DNA of 64,000 bases from Gammaproteobacteria bacterium BRH_c0 (GCA_000961645.1 LADM01000051.1:1-64000), one strand, 5' to 3'; counted from the first letter of the stretch, positions 48,794 through 57,766 are shown. Notes: generated by a model not told the origin, from the sequence alone. Program-made: numbers and translations.

Positions 48794-49228
48794 ATGCGCT
48801 GGCTGGTTGTAACCCTCGCCGTTCTGCTTCTGGTACTTCAGTATCGCCTCTGGTTTGGCGAGGGCAGCTTTGCCCAGAAGGCTGGGTTGGAGCGGCAGGT
48901 GGAGGAGCAGGCGGCGCGCAACGAAGTGCTGGTGGAGCGCAACAGGGTGTTGATGGAGGAGGTGGCGGGATTGAAATCCGGTCTTGATGCCATCGAGGAG
49001 CGCGCGCGCACTGATCTGGGCATGATCAAGCAGGATGAAACCTTCTTCCTGGTGGTGGACAGCCGGGTGAAAAAACGTGAAATGACACCTTCGCCGCAAG
49101 CGGAATCGGCGCGCAGGATCGAGCGCCAGCGCGAAGACGACGCCGCTGACAGCATACCCACTGGCCTTGAGGCCCCGGATACAACCCCTGATTCTTCCCA
49201 TGAACCTGAGCCAGGAGCCGGTGAATGA
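48794..49228 (+). CDS. ftsB: Cell division protein FtsB, with extended C-terminal tail
   Basis: FtsB is a single-pass inner-membrane protein that joins FtsL and FtsQ in the divisome. The first 20 residues form the transmembrane helix (WLVVTLAVLLLVLQYRLWFG). A coiled coil follows to about residue 75, then the conserved ..IEERARTDLGMIKQDETFFLV. The protein has 144 residues against about 100 in E. coli. The extra 45 residues are low-complexity, rich in Pro, Glu, Asp and Ser, and look disordered. The stop overlaps the ispD start by 4 bases. Confidence 0.95.
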   Translation: MRWLVVTLAVLLLVLQYRLWFGEGSFAQKAGLERQVEEQAARNEVLVERNRVLMEEVAGLKSGLDAIEERARTDLGMIKQDETFFLVVDSRVKKREMTPSPQAESARRIERQREDDAADSIPTGLEAPDTTPDSSHEPEPGAGE

Positions 49229-49923
49229 ATCACTGGTGGGTAGTGCCGGCAGCCGGAACAGGTCGGCGTTTTGGCACAGACCTCGCCAAGCAGTATCAGC
49301 TGCTGGCGGGCAAGCCCGTTATTGTCCACACCCTGGAGCGCCTGTTGGCCGTCGATCCCGTCGGGATTGTACTGGTGTTACACAGCGAAGACAGGCACTG
49401 GTCGCAACTTGCGCTGGCCCGCAATCCCCGCATTCATGTGGTAGCGGGTGGCGCCGAGCGAACCGACTCGGTGCGCGCCGGTCTGCATTTTCTTGAACCT
49501 CGGGTTGAGGCTGATGACTGGGTGCTGGTCCACGATGTGGCGCGTCCCTGTGTTGCTGCCGGTGATATCCGCAGTTTGATGAACAGCCTTGGCGATGACC
49601 CGGTTGGCGGCATTCTCGCTGCACCGGTGAGCGATACTATCAAGCGTGTTGTCAATCATCGGCAAATTCAGGGTACAGAGGAGCGCAGCCATTTATGGGC
49701 TGCCATGACCCCGCAAATGTTCCGCTACGGCCTCCTGTGCAGGGCTCTTGACGAGTCGCAGGCAGCGGGATTGGTTGCCACTGATGAATCGGCAGCAGTG
49801 GAATCCTGCGGATTGGCGCCCCGGGTGGTGATGGGGCGGCGCGACAACATCAAGATCACCCGCCCGGAAGATATCGCCATTGCCGGGGCAATCCTGTCCT
49901 ACCAGCTTGGGGAGACACCTTGA
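49225..49923 (+). CDS. ispD: 2-C-methyl-D-erythritol 4-phosphate cytidylyltransferase
   Basis: IspD attaches CMP to MEP in the isoprenoid pathway. The 232-residue protein begins with [19 protein letters not shown], the CTP-binding loop, and has [21 protein letters not shown] and the C-terminal TDESAAVE and [13 protein letters not shown] motifs. It overlaps ftsB by 4 bases and meets ispF at the stop codon, so the three are translated as a coupled group. Confidence 0.98.
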   Translation: MNHWWVVPAAGTGRRFGTDLAKQYQLLAGKPVIVHTLERLLAVDPVGIVLVLHSEDRHWSQLALARNPRIHVVAGGAERTDSVRAGLHFLEPRVEADDWVLVHDVARPCVAAGDIRSLMNSLGDDPVGGILAAPVSDTIKRVVNHRQIQGTEERSHLWAAMTPQMFRYGLLCRALDESQAAGLVATDESAAVESCGLAPRVVMGRRDNIKITRPEDIAIAGAILSYQLGETP

Positions 49924-50399
49924 TGCGTATTGGTCACGGCTACGATGTCCATGCCTTTGGCCCCGGCGACCATATCGTGATTGGCGGGGTAACTATCCAG
50001 CACCATGCAGGCCTGGTTGCCCACTCCGATGGTGATGTGCTGATTCATGCGCTGTGCGATGCGCTGCTCGGCGCTGCGGGTTTGGGCGATATCGGTCGCC
50101 ATTTCCCTGACACTGATGGCGCCTATAAAAATGCAGACAGTCGCGACCTGCTGCGTCATGTCATGAAGTTGGTGAACGGCAAGGGCTGGGTAGCGGGCAA
50201 TGCGGATATGACGATTGTCGCCCAGGCGCCGAAAATGGCACCACACCTCCCGGGCATGCTGATAAACCTGGCCGCCGATATGGGTTGCTCAACGGAGCAG
50301 GTCAATATCAAGGCGACCACCACGGAAAAACTCGGCTTTGAAGGGCGCGGGGAGGGGATAGCCTGTCATGCGGTGGTATTGCTGGTGGCCGCCCGCTAG
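49923..50399 (+). CDS. ispF: 2-C-methyl-D-erythritol 2,4-cyclodiphosphate synthase
   Basis: IspF cyclises CDP-ME-2-phosphate to MEcPP. The 158-residue homotrimer subunit shows [12 protein letters not shown] with the zinc Asp and His, [30 protein letters not shown], and the terminal [25 protein letters not shown] choose the ATG at 49923, with GGGGAG 8 bases upstream, over the TTG at 49920. Normally truD follows; here an unrelated leftward operon intervenes. Confidence 0.98.
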   Translation: MRIGHGYDVHAFGPGDHIVIGGVTIQHHAGLVAHSDGDVLIHALCDALLGAAGLGDIGRHFPDTDGAYKNADSRDLLRHVMKLVNGKGWVAGNADMTIVAQAPKMAPHLPGMLINLAADMGCSTEQVNIKATTTEKLGFEGRGEGIACHAVVLLVAAR

Positions 50400-50451
50400 G
50401 CGATCCTTGTGCAGGCCGCCTGCGGGGTTGCGATTGGGCAGTAGCCCCGTG

Positions 50452-51411
50452 TCAGGCGGCTACTGGTGGGGCACCAAATTTCTCGTGCACCAGTGCCACC
50501 CGCTCATCCGCATGCAGGTCAAAATGTTCCAGCTTTTCGATCACGTCGAGACGGCTTTTGAGGCCGATCCCGTTGGCGATCTGTACCGCCAGCCCAGGGC
50601 GGGCATTGAGTTCGAGAATCATCGGCCCGCGAGTTTCATCCAGCACAAAATCGCAGCCGATATAGCCCAGCCCGGTCATGTCGTAGCACTTGGCTGACAG
50701 CATCAAAATTTCATCCCAATCGGGAATCGCCAGGTCGCTGAAATCGACACCGGTATCCGGGTGGCGATCGACCAGCGAATTGCGCTGTACGGCGCGGATC
50801 GCCTTGCCAGTACAGATATCCAGACCAACGCCAACAGCGCCCTGGTGAAGATTGGCCTTGCCGTCAGACTGGCTGGTAGGGCAGCGCATCATCGCCATCA
50901 CCGGGAAGCCCCGGAAAACAATCACGCGGATATCCGGCAGCCCTTCAAAACTGTATTTGAGCATGTCCGGCTGGCCGCGGATCAGGGATTCGATAATGGC
51001 GGTATCCGGTCTGCCGCCCAGGCTGTAAACGCCACTGAGAATGTTGGAAATATCATGGCGAATATCCCCCAGGGTCATCACCTTGCCGCTGGGCTTGAGA
51101 AAGTTTTCGCCGTCGCGACCGGTGATGATGATAATGCCCTTGCCGCCACTGCCGCGCAGAGGTTTTACCGCAAAGCCGGTGAGGGGGTTGAGCATGGCGC
51201 CAAGATCATTCATCTCGGCGGTGTAGCGAATAACGCCATACAGGTCCGGCACCTTGATATTGTGCTTGCGCGCGGCATGCTTGGTTTTGAGCTTGTCATC
51301 CACCAGCGGGAACAAATGCCGCTCGTTGTAGCGGGCAATGTAGGCGACGTTCCTGGCATTCATGCCCAGGACACCTTTTTTCTTGAACTTGGCGATCGTA
51401 TTCCAGAACAT
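50452..51411 (-). CDS. RimK-like (alpha-L-glutamate ligase-type) ATP-grasp protein
   Basis: This 319-residue protein has an ATP-grasp core. KPLRGSGGKGIIIITGRDG is the ATP-covering loop, and the magnesium residues lie in YIGCDFVLDETRGPMILELNARPGL. The N-terminal KKGVLGMNARN..YI..YN.R motif is typical of the alpha-L-glutamate ligase-like proteins that accompany the 7TM transglutaminase-like protein. ATP-grasp ligases join a carboxylate to an amine, often adding glutamate to a peptide or protein. The acceptor here is unknown. It is the last gene of a three-gene leftward operon, and its ATG overlaps the stop of the 7TM gene by one base. Confidence 0.9.
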   Translation of the reverse strand: MFWNTIAKFKKKGVLGMNARNVAYIARYNERHLFPLVDDKLKTKHAARKHNIKVPDLYGVIRYTAEMNDLGAMLNPLTGFAVKPLRGSGGKGIIIITGRDGENFLKPSGKVMTLGDIRHDISNILSGVYSLGGRPDTAIIESLIRGQPDMLKYSFEGLPDIRVIVFRGFPVMAMMRCPTSQSDGKANLHQGAVGVGLDICTGKAIRAVQRNSLVDRHPDTGVDFSDLAIPDWDEILMLSAKCYDMTGLGYIGCDFVLDETRGPMILELNARPGLAVQIANGIGLKSRLDVIEKLEHFDLHADERVALVHEKFGAPPVAA

Positions 51412-52937
51412 TATTTTTCAATCAGGAAGCGGAAACGTTTAAGTTCGGTCAGACGATAGCCTGTGTACTGACCCAGGATCAGGATGATTCCCAGCAGGAT
51501 CAGGATCGTCTCCGGAAAATTGTAAGTGATGTGCTCAAGGTACTGGTTTGTCATCAACATGTAGGCGATCACCGCCACCAGCAGGCTGCCGCCACCCTGG
51601 GTGAGCACTTCCCTGGGGCCGTCCTCCTCCCACAGGATGGACATGCGCTCGATGGTCCAGGCGACGATAATCATCGGGAAGAAGGTGACCACCAACACCT
51701 GATCGAGACCCAGCTTGTAACTGAGAATGCTGAATCCCGCCATCAGTATCACCACGGTTATTAGCACGGCCGCGAGCCGCGCCACCATCAGCAAATCGAG
51801 TTTGCTCAGGTAAAAGCGAATCCACAGGCCTGCAGCCACCAGGGTGACCAGGATCAGCATGCCCGCTGCCAGGGTGGTCTGGATAAAGGCGAGGGCGATC
51901 AGTACCGGCATAAAGGTGCCCGATGTCTTGATGCCGATCAGAACCCTGAAGATGATGACGACCAGCGCGCCAATCGGCACCAGCAGTAGCATCTTGAAGA
52001 TATTCTGCTTGTCGATGGGCAGGCTGTAGATGTTGAAGTTGACCAGCGGCGCACCCACGGTTTCCGCTTCCTGCAATGCCACCACTTTGGCGGATATATC
52101 ATTTCCCAGAACCGAGAAACGCACTCGCGAACTGTAACCGCCGATGATGTCGAGCAGCGACTGGCCGCCGCGCTGCCACATGAAGAAATTATCCGGTATG
52201 CCCTGAGTCGCTGAACGAGGATCAAAAAACAGCCACTGTTTGCCGTCGTGGATCTCGACGACTTCTTCGGCACGCTGATTGTAGAAGCGATCCTCCAGGT
52301 AAATACCGCGCACCATGCGGGCGGGAATATTGGCAGCATTCAGCAGCCGAATGGCTATCTGGGCAATGGAATCCCCCTTGCTTGCTTCGAGCAACAGCTG
52401 GGCATCCTGGCTGTCAGACTTGCCACTGAGCATCAGCAGTACCTGCTGGGTAAAACTCGCAGGTCCGGCGGACAGTTCGGTGGCAGTGCGGATCAGGCCT
52501 GCGGCGGCGGTTTCCTCGGCCACGGTCCAGATCGGTGGGACTACCGGTTCAGGCAGGTCCGAAGAGGGTGCCATGGGTTGATCTTCGGCACGGTCGGTGA
52601 TCTTCAGGCGGTAATACAGGGTTTGCGGGCCTTCGGCCTGGCGGCGGGTCCAGATGGCGCGACGCTGATGCTCTTCTTCAATCGCAAAACCGTAGCCGGC
52701 AGAGGCGAAAATTTCGTCGAGTACGGTGAATTGTTGCTGCTTTTCCGGCAGGGCGAGGTTGATGGTCAATGGGTTGCCAGCGGCCTCAAAGGTCAATTTG
52801 GCTTCAATGTCCCATACCTTGCGCTCTGTGTCCGGCAACAGGGGGAAGTGGAGAAAAATCGCCTTGTAGGCGGTAAGCCCGAGGCCGAGAAAAATAAACA
52901 GTGCTGCAAAAAGGTAGACCTGCCCTTTGGGTGACAT
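51411..52937 (-). CDS. Inactive transglutaminase fused to seven transmembrane helices
   Basis: This 508-residue membrane protein has one N-terminal anchor (residues 7-27) and a long periplasmic part that includes a transglutaminase-like domain (about 150-260). A block of seven helices from about residue 300 to the C-terminus completes it. The domain keeps the IPARMVRGI strand and the WLFFDPRS aspartate region. The positions where the catalytic Cys and His are expected read SIAQIAIRLL and EVVEIHDGK, so the Cys is lost and the His is not in its usual context. This matches the UUP1/7TM family. It probably scaffolds the partner protease and ligase at the membrane; that is inference. I recall rlo names tied to osmotic stress tolerance in Pseudomonas, unverified. 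Confidence 0.88.
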   Translation of the reverse strand: MSPKGQVYLFAALFIFLGLGLTAYKAIFLHFPLLPDTERKVWDIEAKLTFEAAGNPLTINLALPEKQQQFTVLDEIFASAGYGFAIEEEHQRRAIWTRRQAEGPQTLYYRLKITDRAEDQPMAPSSDLPEPVVPPIWTVAEETAAAGLIRTATELSAGPASFTQQVLLMLSGKSDSQDAQLLLEASKGDSIAQIAIRLLNAANIPARMVRGIYLEDRFYNQRAEEVVEIHDGKQWLFFDPRSATQGIPDNFFMWQRGGQSLLDIIGGYSSRVRFSVLGNDISAKVVALQEAETVGAPLVNFNIYSLPIDKQNIFKMLLLVPIGALVVIIFRVLIGIKTSGTFMPVLIALAFIQTTLAAGMLILVTLVAAGLWIRFYLSKLDLLMVARLAAVLITVVILMAGFSILSYKLGLDQVLVVTFFPMIIVAWTIERMSILWEEDGPREVLTQGGGSLLVAVIAYMLMTNQYLEHITYNFPETILILLGIILILGQYTGYRLTELKRFRFLIEK

Positions 52938-52947
52938 AGGGTTTCCG

Positions 52948-53658
52948 TTATTTGGCGATAAATTCCTGGCTCACATCCACTATCGCATTGTTGCGAAGCA
53001 GATTGCGGCCAATGAGTATGGGAAATTCCATGTTGGAACGATCAATCAGCGACATTTCCAGCTGCTCGCTGATCGAGCCGAGCTTGACGGACATAACCAC
53101 TACCAGACGCCGTTCAAATCCTTCCAGCTCGGCCTGCCGGACCCGGATGCGGCGGATGACCTTGCGCTCCTGGGGGTATGCCTCACCCTTGTCATCGTGG
53201 AGATTGAAGCGAACCCAGCGTTCACCATCACGCTCGAAACGGACAATATCGGTGGCATGAATCGACGAGCCTGTGGCACCGCTGTCGATGCGCGCGGTAG
53301 AGGTTATGCCCGGCGATACCAGGGTGACCTTTTCCACCTGGCCAAGCAGGATTTTGCCATCAATACGGTCTGTGGCGCGGGCTGGGCATACGGGGCACTT
53401 GACGGGCTTGGGCGGCGGACAGGTTTGCACGACAGGCTCCGGCATCTCCGGCTCCGGGCAGGTGAGGATGACATCTCCCGGGAAAATGTCGTGTTCCACT
53501 GTTGGTTCAGTACTGGCAGGAGTCTGAGAGTCTGCCGTTGCACCCTGCGGGTTACTGCCATCGCTGTTGGCAGGGGTTGTACCACAGCCACTGAGTACGG
53601 AAATGAGAAAAATAAAGCCACATATGCCCAGCGACCTGAACGATACACCATTTGTCAT
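52948..53658 (-). CDS. Retropepsin-like aspartic protease lipoprotein (COG4067 type)
   Basis: The protein is about 236 residues. A lipobox LSGC near residue 25 predicts an envelope-anchored lipoprotein. A proline- and cysteine-rich linker (CPEPEMPEP..TCPPPKPVKCPVCP) follows. The C-terminal half is the family once called ATP-dependent zinc protease, now seen as retropepsin-like, with the active-site DSGA motif in ARIDSGATGSSIHATD and the later FPILIGRN strand. The start at the ATG at 53658 is preferred over the GTG two codons upstream. It is the first gene of the operon with the 7TM and ATP-grasp genes, a conserved trio in marine and soil gammaproteobacteria. Confidence 0.87.
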   Translation of the reverse strand: MTNGVSFRSLGICGFIFLISVLSGCGTTPANSDGSNPQGATADSQTPASTEPTVEHDIFPGDVILTCPEPEMPEPVVQTCPPPKPVKCPVCPARATDRIDGKILLGQVEKVTLVSPGITSTARIDSGATGSSIHATDIVRFERDGERWVRFNLHDDKGEAYPQERKVIRRIRVRQAELEGFERRLVVVMSVKLGSISEQLEMSLIDRSNMEFPILIGRNLLRNNAIVDVSQEFIAK

Positions 53659-53865
53659 AAGCACAATTCTTCGGCTAATAAAGCCAGCGATCCCCGTTTG
53701 TTATTGAAGTTAATCATAATGCTTTGCAGATTGCTTGGAAAGAAATAGTCTGTGCCCCGGTAATAAACAGGGTTGCGGCACATCGGCCTTTTGCAGGATA
53801 AAAGAGCGCAACCACCTGACAGCGAGCAACAGGGTTGGAGTAATTTCTTGACAACAGAGAGTGAT

Positions 53866-54861
53866 ATGGCGCCTGCCCCCTTGCGGGCTGCGGACTTTTC
53901 CCTGGATTTCCCGTTCAGCCTGGGACGACCGGTGGCAATTGCAGGTTTTCGCACCCTGTGTGCGGATTTCGTGGTGGAAGAGGAGTTGGGGTTTACACCG
54001 GAAGGTGGCGGAGAGCATCTCTACCTGCATATCCGCAAGGAAAACCAGAATACCCGCTGGGTAGCCAAGTTGCTGGCAGAGTATTTTGCCGTCGAGGAGC
54101 AGGCGGTTGGCTACTCGGGGCTCAAAGATCGCCATGCCATCACCTCTCAGTGGTTCAGTATCCATTTGCCTGGCGCTGAGAACCCGTTGCCGCTGCCCAT
54201 TGTGGAAGGCTGTGAGATCCTCGCCAGTAGCCGTCACCCGCGCAAGCTGCGACCCGGAACCCATCTGCGCAATCATTTTGAGATTCGCTTGCGGGATGTC
54301 AGCGGCAGTTCCAGGCAGGAGATCGATGCCCGGCTTGAGGCAATCGTCGTCAACGGCGTACCCAATTATTTCGGCGAACAGCGCTTTGGCATCGATGGCG
54401 GCAATCTGCGCGAAGTGGAGAAAATCCTCGCCCAGCGCCAACCGCGCTTCAAGGGGCGCCGCGGAGGTCTGTACCTCTCAGCCGCGCGCTCCTGGCTGTT
54501 CAACCAGGTACTGGCAGCGCGGGTGCTGGATAACAGCTGGCGCGCCGCCCAGGCAGCCACTGATGACAGCGCTGCGACACAGGCTGATGGCCCGCTGTGG
54601 GGCCGGGGTCGCAGCCAGGTTGATGCTGAGCTGGCGGCACGGGAGGCCGATATTCTGGCGCCCTGGCAACACTGGTGTCATGGTCTGGAGCACAGCGGCC
54701 TGAAGCAGGAGCGGCGACCACTGGCACTGATGCCAGGCAACCTGCAATGGCGGTGGGAGGGCAGTGATCTGATCCTGCAATTCAGCTTGCCCCCCGGTTG
54801 TTACGCCACGGCAGTGTTGCGTGAGTTGGCAGTGCTGACTGTTCCGGAGGCTATGGTATAG
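53866..54861 (+). CDS. truD: tRNA pseudouridine(13) synthase
   Basis: TruD converts U13 of tRNA-Glu to pseudouridine. The protein is 331 residues from the ATG at 53866, which has a GAGAG purine run close upstream; the open frame reaching back to 53773 is not conserved. The catalytic aspartate is in GYSGLKDRHAITSQWFS. The FRVEE-like start reads ADFVVEEELGF, and NYFGEQRFG and GRR...YLSAARSWLFN are present. The reading direction returns to that of the core cluster after the inserted leftward operon. Confidence 0.96.
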   Translation: MAPAPLRAADFSLDFPFSLGRPVAIAGFRTLCADFVVEEELGFTPEGGGEHLYLHIRKENQNTRWVAKLLAEYFAVEEQAVGYSGLKDRHAITSQWFSIHLPGAENPLPLPIVEGCEILASSRHPRKLRPGTHLRNHFEIRLRDVSGSSRQEIDARLEAIVVNGVPNYFGEQRFGIDGGNLREVEKILAQRQPRFKGRRGGLYLSAARSWLFNQVLAARVLDNSWRAAQAATDDSAATQADGPLWGRGRSQVDAELAAREADILAPWQHWCHGLEHSGLKQERRPLALMPGNLQWRWEGSDLILQFSLPPGCYATAVLRELAVLTVPEAMV

Positions 54862-54862
54862 T
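54835..54862 (+). promoter_or_regulatory. Candidate promoter for pcm inside the truD 3' end
   Basis: CTGACT (54835-54840) and an extended -10 TGG TATAGT (54857-54862) are 16 bases apart and end at the truD stop. The leader to the pcm GTG would be about 25 bases. This could uncouple pcm from truD. Confidence 0.35.
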
Positions 54863-54894
54863 TCCCGGCTAAATAGGTCTGAAGGGGTGATCAG

Positions 54895-55566
54895 GTGAAT
54901 TCCACCGATCTGACTGGTATTGGCATGACGTCGCAACGCACCCGGGAGCGGTTGATACAACGTCTCCAGGAGCAGGGTATCAGCAATCAGAAAGTGCTCG
55001 ACGTCATCCGCATGCTGCCCCGCCATATCTTTCTCGATGAGGCCCTGTCCCACCGCGCCTATGAAGATACCGCGCTGCCCATCGGTTTTTCCCAGACCAT
55101 TTCCCAGCCCTATATTGTTGCCCTCATGACTGAGCTGCTGCTGTCCCGTGGCGTGCGCGAGAAGGTGCTGGAAGTCGGTACCGGTTGCGGTTACCAGGCC
55201 GCGATCCTTGCCCAGCTGGTGCCCCATGTGTACACCGTGGAACGCATCAAGCCCCTTTTGGTCAAGGCGCGGGAAAAATTTCGGCGCCTGGGTTTGCGCA
55301 ATATTGTCAGCGCCCACTCCGATGGCGCTGTTGGCTGGGCCCAATACGCTCCCTATGACGGCATTATCAGCACCGCTGCTCCTGCCCGCGTGCCCGAGGA
55401 GCTGCTCCAGCAACTGGCACCTGATGGGCTGTTGGTGATCCCCGTCGGACCTGAGGGTGATCAGGAGCTGCGTCTCATCCAGCGGGTCGGCGACTCCAGC
55501 AAGTTTGTTGAAGAAGTGATTACCCGGGTGCGTTTTGTGCCTCTGTTGAGCGGGGTGGCGCGCTGA
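54895..55566 (+). CDS. pcm: Protein-L-isoaspartate O-methyltransferase
   Basis: Pcm methylates isoaspartyl residues with S-adenosylmethionine to start repair of aged proteins, mostly in stationary phase. The 223-residue protein shows [16 protein letters not shown], the DIMPRHIF-like [28 protein letters not shown], the SAM motif [13 protein letters not shown] and the [20 protein letters not shown] strand. The GTG start is preceded by GGGGTGA. In related genomes surE lies directly upstream and nlpD directly downstream; here surE is missing and a DUF368 gene has come between pcm and nlpD. Confidence 0.97.
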   Translation: MNSTDLTGIGMTSQRTRERLIQRLQEQGISNQKVLDVIRMLPRHIFLDEALSHRAYEDTALPIGFSQTISQPYIVALMTELLLSRGVREKVLEVGTGCGYQAAILAQLVPHVYTVERIKPLLVKAREKFRRLGLRNIVSAHSDGAVGWAQYAPYDGIISTAAPARVPEELLQQLAPDGLLVIPVGPEGDQELRLIQRVGDSSKFVEEVITRVRFVPLLSGVAR

Positions 55567-55627
55567 GGCGCTGCCTGCACTGCTGTCCATCGCGCAATCA
55601 AGTGAACTGTCTCAACGGGACAACTGC

Positions 55628-56581
55628 ATGAGTGAAACCTTCCCCGTCCGCCACTGGCGCAACTACCTGCTGCTGTTTGCCAAGGGCTTGGCGATGGGCG
55701 CCGCAGATGTGGTGCCCGGCGTCTCCGGTGGCACCATCGCCTTTATCAGCGGCATTTATGATGAACTGCTGGCCACCTTGCGGGGCATCACCCCCGCCAG
55801 ATTTCTGCTGCTCAGGGAGGGGCTGGCAACCTTCTGGTCGCGCATCAACGGCGGCTTTCTGCTGGTGCTGCTGGCGGGAATTCTGACCAGCGTTTTCTCC
55901 CTGGCGCAGTTGGTTGTACACAGCCTTGAGCACTACCCGCTGCTGATCTGGTCATTTTTCTTCGGTTTGATCCTGGCCTCCATCTATCACGTGTTGCACT
56001 GCCAACGCCGCTGGCAGGTGGCCCAGATGGCAGGGCTGCTGGTCGGCACCCTGATAGCGCTGGTTACTGCCTTTGCGCCCCCTGTGGCGCTTGGTGGCGG
56101 CTCGCTGGCGATATTTGGCGCCGGTGCCCTGGCGATTTGCGCGATGATCCTGCCGGGTGTCTCAGGCAGTTTTATCCTCGTTCTGATCGGTATGTACCCG
56201 GTGCTGATCAATGCCGTCGCGAGCCTCGATTTTTCAGTTCTCGGTGTTTTTGCCTGCGGTGCTGGCATCGGGCTGTTGCTGTTTTCCCATCTGTTGTTCT
56301 GGCTGCTTCACCACCATCGGGCTACCACCCTGTCGGTGATGATCGGTTTCATGATTGGGTCTCTGCCCGCCCTGTGGCCCTGGCGCATTGATCTGGATGC
56401 CGCACAACTGGCGGCTGTCGAGGGCTTTAGTCCGGTGCGGCAGCTGTTGCTGCCTGATGCCTACGCCACTGTGGCGGGAGATCCCCAGATTGCGGGTTGC
56501 CTGCTGGCGATGGTGGCGGGGGTGGTGCTTGTGCTTGGTCTCGAGTATCTTGGCAGCTGTTTCAGTCGCCGCGTTGATTGA
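55628..56581 (+). CDS. DUF368 (PopT-type) membrane protein, probable undecaprenyl-phosphate translocase
   Basis: This 317-residue integral membrane protein has about eight to nine helices and two copies of the DUF368 hallmark: ADVVPGVSGGTIAFISGIYDEL near residue 20-42 and MILPGVSGSFILVLIGMYPVLI near residue 175-196. The internal symmetry fits a transporter with re-entrant loops. Members named PopT have been reported to return undecaprenyl phosphate across the inner membrane for reuse in wall synthesis. The carrier itself is made by UppS, encoded 30 kb upstream. nlpD starts 9 bases after its stop, so the two are probably cotranscribed. Confidence 0.88.
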   Translation: MSETFPVRHWRNYLLLFAKGLAMGAADVVPGVSGGTIAFISGIYDELLATLRGITPARFLLLREGLATFWSRINGGFLLVLLAGILTSVFSLAQLVVHSLEHYPLLIWSFFFGLILASIYHVLHCQRRWQVAQMAGLLVGTLIALVTAFAPPVALGGGSLAIFGAGALAICAMILPGVSGSFILVLIGMYPVLINAVASLDFSVLGVFACGAGIGLLLFSHLLFWLLHHHRATTLSVMIGFMIGSLPALWPWRIDLDAAQLAAVEGFSPVRQLLLPDAYATVAGDPQIAGCLLAMVAGVVLVLGLEYLGSCFSRRVD

Positions 56582-56590
56582 GGAGGAATC

Positions 56591-57484
56591 TTGTCCATAG
56601 GAGTGAAATCAGCTGGCTGGCTTGTGCTGCCGTTGTGCCTGCTAGTGTTGAGCGCGTGCATGGCGCCGCCACCCGCACCTGTTGTTGAGCGCGATCAACC
56701 CCCCAGCACAAAAATCAACTATCACATCGTCTCCGCCGGGGACACCCTGCACACTATTGCCTGGCGCTATGAGCTCGACCATGAGCAACTGGCATCCCTC
56801 AATGACCTGAGCCCACCCTACCAGCTTCACAATGGCCAGCGTTTGTTGCTCGGCGAATCCGCAGCCTATGTCGCTTCCACCGGGGCCCGCGCTGTGCCTG
56901 TCACCACCAGCCCGATCAGTGCCGAGGCGATTACGGTCGAGCCTGTTACCAGTGAAGAATTGCCGCGCTCCGATTCCGGCGTTAGCGGCGAGGATATGAC
57001 AGCTTCGCCAGGTTCCAGCCAGTCTGCCGATGAGCAGGTGGCGATTATTCAACCCACCCCGTCGACAGCATCCCCGACCGATCCTGTGCCACCGGCTCCC
57101 TCAGCCAGTGGCGCCAGCGTCCCCTGGCAGTGGCCAGTGACCGGTGCCGTCAGCCGTGAATACGACGCCAACAAGGTGTTCAAGGGGATCAATATCAACT
57201 CCTCCAAAGGTGCCCAGGTTCAGGCAGCGGCTGCCGGTGTGGTGGTGTACGCTGGCAGTGGCCTGCGCGGTTATGGCCAGCTGATTATCCTCAAGCACAA
57301 CGACACTTACCTGAGCGCCTACGCCCACAACCACAAAATTCTGGTCAATGAGAATCAGGATGTCAGCCAGGGCCAGGTGATCGGTGAAGTGGGTGGCGAT
57401 CCGGCTGACCCTGGGCGGCTGTATTTTGAAATCAGGGAGCACGGCAAGCCGGTTGATCCCGAGAAATTACTGCCGCGGCAGTAG
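56591..57484 (+). CDS. nlpD: NlpD-like lipoprotein (LysM + M23 domain)
   Basis: NlpD activates the amidase AmiC to split septal peptidoglycan. The 297-residue lipoprotein has a lipobox LSAC near residue 22. One LysM domain (YHIVSAGDTLHTIAWRYELDHEQLASLN) comes next, then a Ser/Pro/Thr-rich linker of about 90 residues and a C-terminal LytM/M23 domain (GININSSKGAQVQAAAAGVVVYAG). The zinc residues of active M23 enzymes are largely absent (N for H in GININ, YAHNHKI), as in true NlpD. The TTG start has AGGAGG 4 bases upstream. rpoS follows, as in E. coli. Confidence 0.95.
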   Translation: MSIGVKSAGWLVLPLCLLVLSACMAPPPAPVVERDQPPSTKINYHIVSAGDTLHTIAWRYELDHEQLASLNDLSPPYQLHNGQRLLLGESAAYVASTGARAVPVTTSPISAEAITVEPVTSEELPRSDSGVSGEDMTASPGSSQSADEQVAIIQPTPSTASPTDPVPPAPSASGASVPWQWPVTGAVSREYDANKVFKGININSSKGAQVQAAAAGVVVYAGSGLRGYGQLIILKHNDTYLSAYAHNHKILVNENQDVSQGQVIGEVGGDPADPGRLYFEIREHGKPVDPEKLLPRQ

Positions 57485-57766
57485 TGCCGCGCCAGGATAA
57501 ATTGTTGCCGCAGGCCGGTTTGTTGTGGATGGGCCTTGCCGCCCTGGAACAAATGCTGAGTGTGTTGAGGGCAGAGTTGTCAAGTCGGGGCGGAGAGGTA
57601 CAATCGTTCGGTATGGCACTTTCGTTCGGTATGGCACTTTGTCTCTCTATGATTGTGCCGCCAGCTCCAATTCGATAGTTGACAGGATTTTGAGAGTCAC
57701 CGCTGGGAACAGCAATACATTGCACAGATAATTCGCCACATAAAAATAGCAGTAGGGGCAGTTGAT
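57485..57766 (+). other. nlpD-rpoS intergenic region with an 18-bp tandem duplication
   Basis: The 282-base gap before rpoS contains an exact head-to-tail duplication of 18 bases (57605-57622 and 57623-57640, CGTTCGGTATGGCACTTT). In other gammaproteobacteria the main rpoS promoter lies within nlpD and gives a long leader that controls translation. A TTGACA hexamer is present at 57679-57684, but no -10 stands at the right distance. No ORF of substance was found. Confidence 0.55.

Noticed and set aside
57484-57731. Short frames reading MALSFGMALSFGMAL in the nlpD-rpoS gap
   Set aside because: They arise from the 18-bp duplication and have neither a ribosome-binding site nor similarity to known proteins.
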